Positions 1-51,285 of a DNA stretch of 64,000 bases are shown here, in pieces. Every line of letters starts with the position of its first letter. Position 1 is the first letter of the stretch. The DNA lies in assembly GCA_033239005.1 (NCBI GenBank), contig BSQZ01000036.1:2773001-2837000 (forward strand). The letters run 5' to 3'. The position numbers and the translations under genes were made by a program. Origin of the DNA: Lamellibrachia satsuma (lineage: Eukaryota > Annelida > Polychaeta > Sabellida > Siboglinidae). Below the pieces are notes generated by a model. It was given only the letters and a program-made list of their open reading frames with translations, had not been told where the DNA came from and searched no databases.

Positions 1-178
1 ATTTTACTGACCAATTTAATATTACTGGATGAGACAATGTATAGTGACATGAGAAATGAAATGTGGTTTTATGCAACATACAAACTCAACAGTTCTGCTC
101 ACCACATAGATCTCGTCGACTCACCCGTTGATGTGTTTATTAAAATAGGAGCATAAATTTTAGTGGTTAAATCCACAC

Positions 179-40846
<40,668 letters not shown>

Positions 40847-41260
40847 TGCTAACAGCCGTCAAGTACCGCGTTGGCGGTCGGTGTTTGTATAACACGTACT
40901 AACTGACAACAGCCGCGACGTAAACCACGCGTCTGTCACTTATAGTTTACTTTTCGCAAAGTAGCTCGCCTCTGGTGCCCGCCGGGCGCTTCTCAAATTG
41001 CGTTAACCTTAATTACTGCGCGCCGCGAGTAAGTTCCAAATTCAGACGTAGATACAGCTGATATCAATGCATTATTTTAATATTTATTCGCTAAATATCG
41101 ATATACTTTCACATGAAGTATATTGCACTGTTACAATCAATACTCCATAAGTAGGGGAAAAAGTGAAGTGCATTAATTGCGGCGTATTAATTTAAGGCTC
41201 TGCACAACTTCGTTACCATGACGCCATATCAACCAGCCTGCCCTCGGCACGCACATGTCT
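40847..41260 (-). promoter_or_regulatory. Probable DNAH5 5' UTR and promoter region
   Basis: The 150 bp upstream of the ATG is GC-rich and CpG-rich compared with its surroundings. TGTTTGT at 40,882-40,888 resembles a forkhead (FOXJ1-type) site, and GTTACCATGACGCC at 41,212-41,225 resembles an imperfect RFX X-box. Both factors are known regulators of motile-cilium genes; the assignment here is inference. Confidence 0.4.
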
Positions 41261-41769
41261 GGTGGCTCTGGTAGTCAGGCTCGGCTGTATGCTCATTGAA
41301 TGGACACAATAGTGACAATACTGTTTATTGAATAAACACGACAATGAGCATTTGTGTGCCACTCGCAGCTTAATTCTTATTCACCTTTGACGATTATACA
41401 CGCATTTAGCTACAGGCGCTTAATTAGCCTATATATTGAACGCGAATGCAAAATGACGTCCGCCGTACGGGAATAAACTTGTGTCGTTTCTACTCGTAAT
41501 AGCCGGCTCGGTTCCAGAGGCATGCCATAAGTCGGGTCTTAACTCTTAGATTACGACATGGACAAATCAAACGTCAAACAGTGCCTGTAGGGCAGGGTGG
41601 GGCAAGTTTAAGAGAAAACGGTTATAGATAATAGTTATTCAGACTTATTATTTTGAGGTATCTATATGCCGTTATACGATTATTGTGTGGTTATAGTACG
41701 TAATACCACACTATTAGTGACGACTGACATCACTGTCACTAACAATATGTAATATCTTAAGTTAAGGTA

Positions 41770-43700
41770 TAAGGTGGTTCTGATCGCATGATTCTTAATT
41801 GTGACTCCTCATTGATCAGATCTTCATCGTCGTCTAATAATAGTTTAAGAATTCCGGTTCCTATTTTTAAAGGTGCTTCGAAATTATATAGAATTTCTTA
41901 CTTACTTGCTTATCATCTTCATGCCGTGTGGCACATAAGGTTCGCACAAGATCTCGCCAGACCCCTCTGTCTTGGGCTCTCCTTGCTGCTCTGCCACATG
42001 TTAACACAGCAGCCTTCAGTTCTTCTTCCATTTTTCGTCGCCACGTTGTTTTCGGCCTGCCTCTTTTTCTGTTTCCTTCTGGTGTCCAGATTAGCGCTGT
42101 TTTTTGCTGGCAGGTCGTTGCTAATCAGGTAGACATGACCAAGCCAGGTACGTCCACCTCCTCTTTTTTCAGGATTAGGCAGATGTGTTGTTGTTTTTTT
42201 GCTTGGTGGAGTCAAGAGTTGGAGACAGTCTCGGGCCAGTACACTTTCATCATCTTCATTAGGCAGGTGTTGTTAGATTTATCGTACCTGGTAATTCTTT
42301 CGTTGCTCTTCTTTGGATGTTTTCTATTGCTATAATGTTTTTAAGGATACCATATACTGCTCTGGTGTAGTCAAGATGCGTTCTTACCATTGTTTTATAT
42401 AATCGCAAGAACGCATCCTTGTCAAGAAATTGGAAAGTTCTGCGAATTATTGTTGTCATCTTCGTTGCTTTGTTTACTGCTTGGTTAGTGTGGTCATCAA
42501 AGGATAGCTTTGTGTCTATAATAAAGCGGATGTGTAGAGTTGTTAAGCGTCATAGAATATTTGATTTCTCCAACGTTTTTTTTATTAATGTGTTTACATT
42601 TGTTTGAATGAAATTTTAGTAACCATTTGTTACTGCATTACTTTAAGGTATTTGGATCGTGTTGTAAGATGCCCTGGTCATTTTTATCTATAATAGTTCT
42701 AAATGTATTGATGTTATTTGCAAATAAAAATGTATCAGGCTTGATTAATTCTGCTAGGTCATTTATATATAGTGCAAATAGTAATGGTCCTATAACCCTG
42801 GGGTATCCCAGAAGTTGTGCACATCGTGTCATTTTGATTCTTTTCCATTTACAACCACCTTTTGTTTTCTATCTGTGAGAAATGCTTCAATCCAATTTAT
42901 TATTTCCTTCCTAATGTTATAGCTATCCAATTTATTTATTAGCCTCTTATGTGGTACAGTGTCAAAAGCTTTTTTGAAGTCGATATAAATTACATCTGTA
43001 TAATTTCCATTATCGAGTCAAAAGGTCCAGTATCTAAGACTTCTATAAGTTGGAGTATTGTTAAGCGCCCTGATATAAAACCATATTGGTTTGGGTTAAA
43101 TATACCACTGTCATATATTCAATAATATGGTTTCTAATGATGCTTTCCATGCATTTGCATAGCATACTTGTAATCTTACTTGGCGGTAGTTGCTTACTAA
43201 TGACTTGTTTCCTTTTTTTTTATAAGTAACTGAAATTTTCCCTTCGGAATACTGGCGGTTTTTATCGGCGTTTCAAATATTGTACGTATTGGGTGACAGA
43301 TTGATTTTGAAAATTGTACCTGTAGTCTGGCTTCTATTTCATACGGACCAGGGGCTTTGCTTATATTTAGGCTTTTAAACGCCAATAGTATTTTGCTTGT
43401 AGTTATTGTTAACTCTTCCATCATTTTATTAGTCTTAACTCTTGGTATAGTCGGTATTTCCCCTGGTTCTTCAGTTGTAAATGCGCTAGCGAAGTAGGTT
43501 GCAAGAATATTTGCCTTTCCCCATCATCTGTTATAGTATTGGATTTGGGATTAGTTGGATCTTAATTTAATTTAACAATTCCTGGTATGGTTGTAGTTTG
43601 GGATTTATAATATTGCCAGGCTTTTGTATTCGTTTTTGTTTGATAAGGTACATTTCTTTCAAACTTGTTTTTAATTTTGCAGTATTCTTAATATTTCTTC
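41770..43700 (-). pseudogene. Dead CR1/jockey-like LINE reverse transcriptase, interrupted by another LINE tail
   Basis: On the minus strand, in order: KSLNISKAPGPYEIEARLQ (43,424-43,197; RT entry block), GPLLFALYINDLAELIK (around 42,780) followed by FLFANNINTF where FADD is expected, then RTHLDYTRAVYGILK (around 42,370). The catalytic pair is changed from DD to NN, so this copy cannot reverse transcribe. At about 42,275 the frame ends and a different LINE tail runs to about 41,905; after it the end shared with 1,140-1,376 resumes (41,770-41,905). Confidence 0.85.
41905..42275 (-). mobile_element. Second LINE 3' tail inserted in the first
   Basis: Minus-strand pieces read RTWLGHVYLISNDLPAKNSA, LDTRRKQKKRQ and NLMCHTA in shifting frames, the ending 'RG.PRKTW...' to 'CATRHED' of another LINE group. 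Its position between two parts of the surrounding LINE suggests nesting. Confidence 0.55.
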
Positions 43701-43719
43701 CCATCTCTGTTTTGTTTCC

Positions 43720-43934
<215 letters not shown>

Positions 43935-43943
43935 GTCGTCCTT

Positions 43944-44135
43944 TGGTCGATCATTCATTTTTCCGGTCGTGGTATATAGTCCACGTACATGAATAATTGT
44001 CTACTGGTCGATCATTCATTTTTCCGGTCGTGGTATATAGTCCACGTACATGAATAATTGCTAATTATTAATGTACAAAAAATGGTGTCCATGTACATTA
44101 ATAATTGTTAATTATTAATGTACAAAAAATGGTGT
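43944..44135. repeat. Two pairs of direct repeats at the edge of the GC-rich block
   Basis: A 56-bp unit beginning TGGTCGATCATTCATTTTTC is repeated exactly at 43,944-43,999 and 44,005-44,060; a 28-bp unit with TTAATGTACAAAAAATGGTG follows at 44,061-44,088 and 44,108-44,135. Confidence 0.95.
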
Positions 44136-44311
44136 AATTATTAAAAATTATAATTACCCATACACGGGCGCCGGCACCCACCCACACCCGGGCGCGGGTA
44201 ACATGGTGTTGTATACACAAATAATTGGTAACAGGCCAGCGGGCGTGCGCGTACCGCAACAAAAAAGCGGCATGTCCCTGGGCTGCTCGCCACTCTCTTA
44301 TGTGGTTTCGG

Positions 44312-44374
44312 TCACGCTCAAGAGAAGCTGTCACGCTCAAGAGAAGTTGTCACGCTCGCTCAAGAGAAGCTGTC
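44312..44374. repeat. About 19-bp triple repeat TCACGCTCAAGAGAAGCTG
   Basis: Three tandem copies, the third with a 4-bp insertion, directly downstream of the last reading frame of the virus-like block. Confidence 0.9.
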
Positions 44375-44387
44375 AATAATAATATTT

Positions 44388-45006
44388 TTAATTAATTAGC
44401 TTAAGGGTCTTGGCGCGGAAGGAGGCGCGGGCCTCTTGACGCCCCCGTTCAACCAGCTGCTCCTCCAGCTCGGCGTCTATGGTCGTAAGCACGACCCGCC
44501 CCGGAGCGGAGCTTGTCCTTCTGTCTGCGGTAGCTCTCGATCTCCCCGACGATGGCGCGAAACTCCACGTCGGAGATGCGCCCGTCCTTGAGTGCGGTCT
44601 AGACGCGCTCGCTGATGGTGTCGAGCTTCGTCTCGGCAGGTACGCGGATCTGGTCATGGTTGCGCGCCTTAGCCTGTAGCCGGCGCGCGATGAGTTTGGT
44701 GGCAATGCCCGCCAGTCCGCACCCCAGGGCCCTCGTTTCTAGTACAACAACGACGGGGGCTGCAACAACTGTCGTCAACAGGCCCACACCCGAGGCCCCA
44801 AGCCCGAGGCATGCTAGAGCAAGCGTATTGTGGGCACCGTCGACGATGTTTATGGTGCCCCTGTACTTCTTATACAGACTTGCTCGAAACTCTCGCTCCT
44901 GTTCAAGCAGATGCAGCATTCCGTTGATCTGCTGCACGCGGTAGTGATCCGCAGGATCCGCAGCATTGGGAGCCGACGGCAATATGGGGTATTGTTGTTC
45001 GTCCAT
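44388..45006 (-). pseudogene. Virus-like ORF V4: small protein with paired hydrophobic segments (broken)
   Basis: Starts at ATG 45,006 (MDEQQYPILPSAPNAADPAD), with a short charged helix, then two hydrophobic segments (about residues 58-80 and 84-104), then a charged helical C-terminus. A TAG at 44,599-44,601 interrupts the frame at residue 136; coding-like sequence continues, then a frame change follows near 44,500 and the conserved-looking end closes at 44,388. Its start lies 16 nt after V3's stop. I recall similar small proteins from repeats in marine invertebrate genomes, but name no function. Decayed copy. Confidence 0.6.
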
Positions 45007-45022
45007 ATATTGCGCCCATTAT

Positions 45023-45648
45023 CTAATTAGTAGAGCTAACCTCGCGCGGGTTGAAACACCCGACGATCGCGACGGTTATGACGCTGGTCGTGCCGTCCGG
45101 ATAGTCCGCGCTCACGTCCTGGCTGAACGCGAGCGACAGCGTGCCTGAGCTGGCCCAGGCGAGCACGAGCTCTTCAGTGCTGTGACCAATGACGCTGGCG
45201 AGCCTGTTGACTACGCCGTCGGCGCCTCCCTTTTTGGCCGCCATGAAGGTAGCAAACCTGTTGCTGGCGGCCGTACCCGGGCCCGAGCCCGCTGCGAGCA
45301 ACTGCAGGCTGCCCTCCACCGGCGCACCAGCGTGTACACGGGGACGTATACTATTAATCCAATTGTTACTAGTGAGCCGGTCGACGTTAGGGCTACGGGG
45401 CGCTCGTCGAGATATAGTTCTAGGCCCATACTCTCGTCGCCCCCTCCCCACCGCGCGACGATCTGAATTTTGTAGACCCCCTCATAATAAACGCACACGA
45501 TCCCATCCTCTGACACCGCCGCGGTCGAGGCCATGTCCACCGCGTTGATGAAGTCTGATTTTAGTTGGAGCCACGTCTCGGGGAACACCACACCGTCGTA
45601 CGTGCTTATGTGCGGGGCTCGAGCGCTAGCAAAATAGGCGACCGACAT
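45023..45648 (-). pseudogene. Virus-like ORF V3: beta-rich protein, one frameshift
   Basis: Begins at ATG 45,648, one base after the stop of V2. The first part (45,648 to about 45,325) is rich in short hydrophobic/polar alternations typical of beta-sandwich proteins; a single frameshift near 45,325 moves the remaining coding signal to the frame that closes at 45,023. GC-rich with strong third-position G/C, unlike host exons. Possible capsid-surface or fibre-head protein by position only. Confidence 0.55.
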
Positions 45649-45649
45649 T

Positions 45650-46240
45650 CTAAGCGATCATGCTAATGACCAACCATAGTGATACGTTCAATGGATTCAA
45701 GCCATTAGTTTTTTGGGCTTCGAGCGTGAGTGTTTTAAGTTCGCCGTCCTGAACGTGAAAGAACATTACTCGCGAGAAAGATATGTTACGGTCGCCGCCG
45801 ATGGGTGACCACCTCAGGGCGGTGGCGAGTGTGTGGCTAAGGCTGATGTATCCCTCTGGGCACAGGTCGCCACCGGTCGGAGGGCGAACGCACATCCCCG
45901 ACAGGGTAACCTGGTATAGACCGGGCGCGGCGATCTGTACGATTCCGATACCAACAATTGTTGCAAACGCCGGCCTGGACCCCGCAAGCACTTGTGGAGA
46001 AAGGTGCACGGGGGTCTTCGAAACCGTTATTTCGAGTGGAGTTGCTACGAAGACGGACGGAGGGATGAGGGCGGCTAGGAGAAGGGCCTCTAGCTTGCGT
46101 CTTAACCGGGCGTCGACCTCGTCAACGTACTGTTTGGTACACCCATCGGTGGATCGCCCCGGCCTCCCCAGGTCCCGAATCCGATTGCCTTCCATGTTGA
46201 TGTCGGCTTTCATCTCGTTACACCCGTCGGTTAATATCAC
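45650..46240 (-). CDS. Virus-like ORF V2: fibre-shaft-like repeat plus beta-rich C-terminal domain
   Basis: Open frame of at least 196 codons (open upstream of 46,240 too; the in-frame codon there is GTG, not ATG). Near its start is INMEGNRIRDLGRPGRSTDG followed by C-T-K-Q-Y-V-D, the pattern 'G-x-x-I-x-x-L-x-x-P-x(4)-D-A-x-x-K-x-Y-V-D' found in phage and virus fibre shafts. A 140-residue beta-rich domain follows. V3 begins one base after the stop. Function is inferred from the motif only. Confidence 0.6.
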   Translation of the reverse strand: MILTDGCNEMKADINMEGNRIRDLGRPGRSTDGCTKQYVDEVDARLRRKLEALLLAALIPPSVFVATPLEITVSKTPVHLSPQVLAGSRPAFATIVGIGIVQIAAPGLYQVTLSGMCVRPPTGGDLCPEGYISLSHTLATALRWSPIGGDRNISFSRVMFFHVQDGELKTLTLEAQKTNGLNPLNVSLWLVISMIA

Positions 46241-46680
46241 TTCTGCTCGTAGTGCTTCATCGAACCGCGCGAGCGTTCGCAGATTGATCCCGTCGTCGGG
46301 GTGGGTCGAGGGTCCGCCGAGTTCACGACTCGATATACGCCCCCCAAATCAACATCACCTACCATAGGCTGCGAGTCGTCCCTGGGGAGCCTGCTATCGA
46401 CGACGCTTGTTAGAGTCGAAAGGCATACAGCCTCGTCAGGGTTGATTGGGGGGTCCACAAGCCCCATTATCCACCCCAGAGCAACACTCACACCCCACGG
46501 CCAGAGAGTCTTGGAACTTACCCGCGCGGGCTGAGAGGTCGTTGAGACCCGCGATGTCGTTATTATGTACCGACAGGCCGGAGGGCTCGAGGACCACGAA
46601 CTGCCATACTGGCAGAGCATTGTCTTGGGGGTCCCCTGCAGTGGTACGGCTGACCCGGTGTCTAGTCCGTACGGCGTCAC
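46237..46680 (-). pseudogene. Virus-like ORF V1: upstream fibre-shaft-like repeats, frame broken
   Basis: Two more fibre-shaft-like units are visible on the minus strand: VALGWIMGLVDPPINPDEAV then STL near 46,480-46,410, and MVGDVDLGGVYRVV near 46,360-46,320. The second runs into V2 through a one-base frameshift close to 46,325. Upstream (46,520-46,680) coding signal is weak. V1 and V2 were therefore probably one reading frame. Confidence 0.5.
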
Positions 46681-46739
46681 AGCCAGCCTTGTATTTTCTG
46701 CTATTCTGATGGCCTACATAGTAGCTGTCACACCATCAT

Positions 46740-48030
46740 GGGACCACTACCTGAATAAATGAATTCACATGGACAGTACATGTTATCGCATTTTGAATTG
46801 CACATGTTCAAAATTGCTTCTTTCAAAAATATATACCTTGTACAGATATACATTGGGTTTTTAGAATCATCCTTACAAATACCTGTCTTAAGTTTTCATT
46901 TTGTTGTGTTTCACGTGTTGTGTTCATAAACTGTTGAATAATAACAGCAGATTATTTGGTAACAACTTTTTGTTTGTTTCACACATTATAATGGGAGTTT
47001 TTAGTTTTACAAAATCAGATAGTTTTAATATATGCAATTCACATTATAATCCATTTGTATAATGGCAATAGTATACATTACTGACAATCCTTGCTAACTG
47101 CTTTTGTAGCAATGAAAATGATTATAGTCCTTGCTTCTTTGCTTCCACATCTGACCTAGCTCAGTTTCAATATTACAAACACCCCTGGTCCGCGAGGATG
47201 GGCGGTCCTAGTAGCGCAACGATCAATTCGAATTGCTTAACCCTTAACAGCGTGGGAAGGTGGACACGTTGCCATGGTCATTATGTGGAGTGTATCCATA
47301 CTATCATGTAGTCAAAACTGGCAGTTGGGTCTTCATTGTGCGTTTTGAATTCCAAGTGTGCAGTTGTATTTTACGTTCCCATGGGCCACGGCAGTTTCAA
47401 GTGTTCAAAGTTGATTCGGACCTTCGAACGTTAGTATTTCTTTGTAATCTCTGTATGAACTGCGCCACATGTTTGTCCAATGTATGCATGCATATCAAAT
47501 ATTATGTCCTTTCGCGAATGGTTGTACTCCATGCATTTGTTAGTGCTAGCAGAAAACTTATGGAACGAGACAGCGTCATTTTTACATACCCCATGGGAAA
47601 GTAGGGACATAACGGGATAGTTAAAGATATTCAGCCAATTGAATAATCTATGAATATAATTTATATTGAAAGGCAACGTGTAATGATGTATATAATAGGA
47701 TGAGCAGATGATACGGTCATAAGATGGCGATATGAAATCTACCTAATATTTTTTCAATATTCAGCAGATAATTGTTCTTGTTATATCAAGAAACTGGTTA
47801 CCTGTCTTGTTATGACAAGAAACTAGTTATGCCACAAAACATGTTTTGCGATTTGCACCATGTCCTTTCTACGCTTCAGTAGAGATCGTTTCCACTCCAG
47901 TTGCGTCATCAATTATTTGAGTGCAACAAAAAGTATTTGACCCAAGTCCGTGTATTAGAATGTAATATTCAGGTCACGTTCCACCTCTAAACACGCACGC
48001 ACGGACGCGTGCACGAACGAATGCACGCGC
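46740..48030. other. AT-rich spacer, no recognisable gene
   Basis: Return to host-like AT-rich composition right of the virus-like block. Short open frames around 47,260-47,680 overlap on both strands and have no family resemblance. Confidence 0.4.
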
Positions 48031-48046
48031 GCACACGCACGCACGT
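47993..48046. repeat. CACGCACG simple repeat
   Basis: 54 bp of CG-rich alternating purine-pyrimidine units. Confidence 0.8.
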
Positions 48047-48150
48047 CTTACTGTTGATGTATTCGTGTTCATTGGCCCTGAGAGACTGCATGTGTTCGCA
48101 CGTGGATACCATCAACGCAGCCTACCACGTTAGGAAACCATGCAAGTGAT
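48035..48150 (-). pseudogene. PIF/Harbinger (HARBI1-type) transposase remnant
   Basis: Minus-strand reading WFPNVVGCVDGIHVRTHA, followed in the next frame by ANEHEYINSKT, matches the first catalytic block (FP.V.G.IDGTHV ... NEH.YINRK) of Harbinger DDE nucleases. Contains a stop and a frameshift, and the rest of the enzyme is missing. Confidence 0.6.
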
Positions 48151-48566
48151 GGGGATTTCCTTTAATTTATAAGTGTCTCTCGAAACATATTTGACGTATC
48201 AATACGCGGAAAAAGTCATGTTGTAGGTATTGAGTTGCCGAACACAGTTATGTAAACTACGGTAAATCCACGTTTCAATTGGTCGATATACCAGGGAATG
48301 ATGAACTCAGCCGCCCTTTGTTTGGCAGATTTGTCCGAGCGAGTGAAGCACGAAAGCTTGAACAACGAGGAGTCCACACACGTGTGCTGATAGCCACCAT
48401 ACTGCCAGTGTCCCGCCCAGTCACCGCCAGCCTTAGCAGCTATTCCAGCATGACAGTTATACTGAAATATCAAATTGGATGATTCAGCTATTATATAGTT
48501 CTACGAAATTACCTGTGTGCTATCGACAGTTTAGTAAAGGTATAAACCACCAACAATTTCATAAAA

Positions 48567-48965
48567 GGGATCATCTACAAATTACGTACGCCAAAAATTG
48601 TCCGCCCCCTCCCCCTGTATGCGCACCGTACGCGTGACGTCTGACCACACAGGCAGTGTAATGCTAGCGATGAACTAACTAAACCAGTCAACAATGCCAT
48701 CCCAGAAGCCCTGATACTGAACTTCCGCATAATGTTATAATTACCTTGATACAATTTTAATCAATGGTTTGACAACCCGGGATGAAGTTACCAGAAGCCT
48801 ACCTACTGCAGTACCAAGCTGGCAAGCCGACAGCGCAAGCGGACAACTAGGCCAATTGCGTACGGTACGCATGCAGTAGCCTATAGACCCCCCGTGTATG
48901 CACTGCCTAGGCAACCACTGCTACCAACTCCTCCTTCCTTGCTTACGTAATTTGTAGACAGCCCC
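48567..48965. mobile_element. MITE with about 25-bp terminal inverted repeats
   Basis: Left end 48,567-48,591 and the inverse of right end 48,941-48,965 match at 20 of 25 positions including the identical core TCTACAAATTACGTA. The 399-bp interior is non-coding. Target duplication not clear. Confidence 0.7.
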
Positions 48966-49786
48966 GAAAAGAATAGCTGAGGCACCCCTTCCCCCATTAT
49001 TGGGAAATCAAGGTTAGAGTAGCGTGATTCACATGACAGGCTTCTCAAGCAAATTTAAGTCAACCTAGATCTAAGAGGTGTGTATTGTCAACAATACGAG
49101 TTATCTTCAAGAATTAGTTTGTAATACTCGGATATCCTACTTTTCAAACATAATTGATTATAAACACTTACTGAGATTTTATATGTTTAGTTGTATGAAT
49201 AGCGTCGGGTGATCTTCATTCGCGTTTACCTTTGTGTAGTAGGTACAGGCAGTTAGTGTCACAAGACAACAAAATATATGTTATTACATCGATGATCTAT
49301 TACTGTGTAGAAATACAGGATGATTAAATAGAATCAGATGATCTATATGTATGCCCTTATTTATATTTATGATAAATTTTATTTTTCATTCTGGTATTTG
49401 ACGAGAAGTATACCAGATAAGTATGGTTAACACAGAAGAACTGTCATGTTGAGACATTGAGTGAATGCATTGTTAACACAGAAGCACTGTCGTGTGGAGA
49501 CAATGAGTGAATACATTGTTAATACGCACTCCCGGATTTGTCATCTGTTCTTGGTGCAAAGACCTAGTTAAATGTATCCTCTGGTGAGAGAAGTAAAATG
49601 TTAGTGGTAGCTCATTTCAATATACCATTTTATTTATGCTCACATAGTGATTCACGTGTAAACAAAGTAGGGAGTTATGGTTGTCTCGCTTAGAACGGAT
49701 ATTATGCGTTATCATTACCGTACAATAAATGAGTTGTATCCTACATAATTTGTCTTGATTTATAGTATGCACCAATCGACCTCTAC
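48966..49786. other. AT-rich spacer, no recognisable feature
   Basis: A short duplicated phrase (TTAACACAGAAG.ACTGTC, 49,429 and 49,474) is the only structure noticed. Confidence 0.4.
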
Positions 49787-50250
49787 GGAAATGTGTTTTC
49801 TCGTGTTCTGAACCTGTTAACATAAGTTTATGTACACGTGTTTTCACGGGGAAATGTGTCCACAGAATTTCGTGAATTCACGTTCGGTAAAACATGAATT
49901 GAACCAGTTGAAACACGTGATTCCACATGTTCTGAACCAGAGTTAATAGTGTCTGTACACCCAATTTTTCCACAGAATATCGTGAATTCACAAATGGTAC
50001 CACGTGAATTGAACCCATTGAGACATGTGATTTCACGTGTTCTGAACCACTGTACACACTTATGTGTACACCTAATTTGTCCACACAAATCCGTGAATTC
50101 ACGTACGGTAATACGTGAATTAAACTAATTGAAACACTTGATTTCACGTCTTCTGGACCAGTTAATACACGTGTCTGTACACCCGATATGTCCATACAAT
50201 CCCGTGAATTCACGTACTGAAACATGTGAATTCACCTTGAGAACACGTTA
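49787..50250. repeat. 110-bp palindrome-rich tandem repeat, four copies
   Basis: Repeats of about 110 bp, anchored on CGTGAATTCACG at 49,871, 49,981, 50,092 and 50,203. This core is a perfect 12-bp palindrome, and each unit also contains ACACGTGT/TTCACGTG half-palindromes. Confidence 0.9.
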
Positions 50251-50280
50251 AATCACGTATCAATATTACCTGGGACATTT

Positions 50281-50335
50281 AATTAACGTCATGCTTGGAT
50301 GCTGCAATTACTCGACGAAAACTATTCCTACATTT
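50281..50335 (-). repeat. SINE body fragment (S5a)
   Basis: GCTGCAATTACTCGACGAAA resembles the CTGCATTTACTGCACGAAGA part of the SINE at 61,375-61,400 in the minus orientation. Confidence 0.45.
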
Positions 50336-50395
50336 AAGATATAAGCCATATGGTCTGTTTTGGTGGTAGGTAACGAATCATGACTAGCATTCGTT

Positions 50396-50784
50396 ACCAC
50401 AGTTCACTCAGATATAAAGTTAGAGACAGTGGTGGAAATGAATTATCTTCGCAAAATAATTGCAGCGTGGCTGAATGCTTCCCGGAGAAGTTGAGATGGT
50501 GTTGTAATGAACAGGTGTACCAGGGGGTGAACTGGTAAGCACGTTGAACAATCCCAACGACTGGATAGCGTGCTGTATAACAACGTACCTTTACTTGAGG
50601 TCTACTTACAGGTGCTGCTGTAGCCAGAAACAATTATGATGGACCGAGAGTAAACAATATCACTAAAGGTCATTTAAATCGGATCGCTGTTGCCTATCCC
50701 CATTTTGTGTGTTTGCACAGGTAGGTGTCATACTGTCGAATTTCTGCGAATTGCTATTATATGAACTATTTTACTGGATATGGT
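50396..50784 (+). repeat. SINE body and flank, long direct repeat copy A
   Basis: About 390 bp nearly matching 60,521-60,920 (about 85% by eye). The first 140 bp is the SINE body (ACAGTTCACTCAG...GAGACAGTGGTGGAAAT). Confidence 0.8.
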
Positions 50785-50984
50785 GAGGTAAATGTGAAAG
50801 TGTATATAGACGGATTACATCAACAAGTTATGCAATAATAGTATCCAAGTGTGGTGTGGGAGCCCACATTGGAAGTTTATTGTTAGGCGTGGGGCATGAA
50901 CATGTTATGCAATATTGTACCCATGATGTTTTCGCTTTTGGCATGGTACATTATATTAAAAGGGGTATCAACGTAATGGGACCG

Positions 50985-51285
50985 TCCACGACACGGTCGT
51001 TGTCTCCATGTCATGTTGACGGCCGACCTATAGAGCGTTCAGGCGACTGTTCAATTGCCTTCCCCGCGCGCGCGACACCAATGCGTCCGCACGAGCCTCC
51101 TCACGACACGTTATCCGTCTCCACGACATATTGACGGCTGGCGTACTGTATGTCCAACCGACCGTTCAACTGTCTTCCCCATGTGCGACATCAGAGCGTC
51201 CGCGTCAGCCGTCGTCACGAAACATCCCGTCTCCACGATCTATTGACATCTGGCCTACTATCGACCAGCCGAAAACAACCTCGGC
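50985..51285. repeat. 112-bp GC-rich tandem repeat, three copies
   Basis: TCTCCA.G.C.TATTGAC.GC recurs at about 51,003, 51,117 and 51,229 with intervening CGTCCGC / CAACTGTCTTCCC segments. Confidence 0.75.

Noticed and set aside
45182..46367. Plus-strand frames up to 194 codons in the GC-rich block
   Set aside because: Long open antisense frames are expected in GC-rich coding DNA; the recognisable motifs are on the minus strand.
48216..48482. 85- and 67-codon overlapping frames as Harbinger N-terminal parts
   Set aside because: No helix-turn-helix or Myb-like motif is visible, and frames oppose each other.
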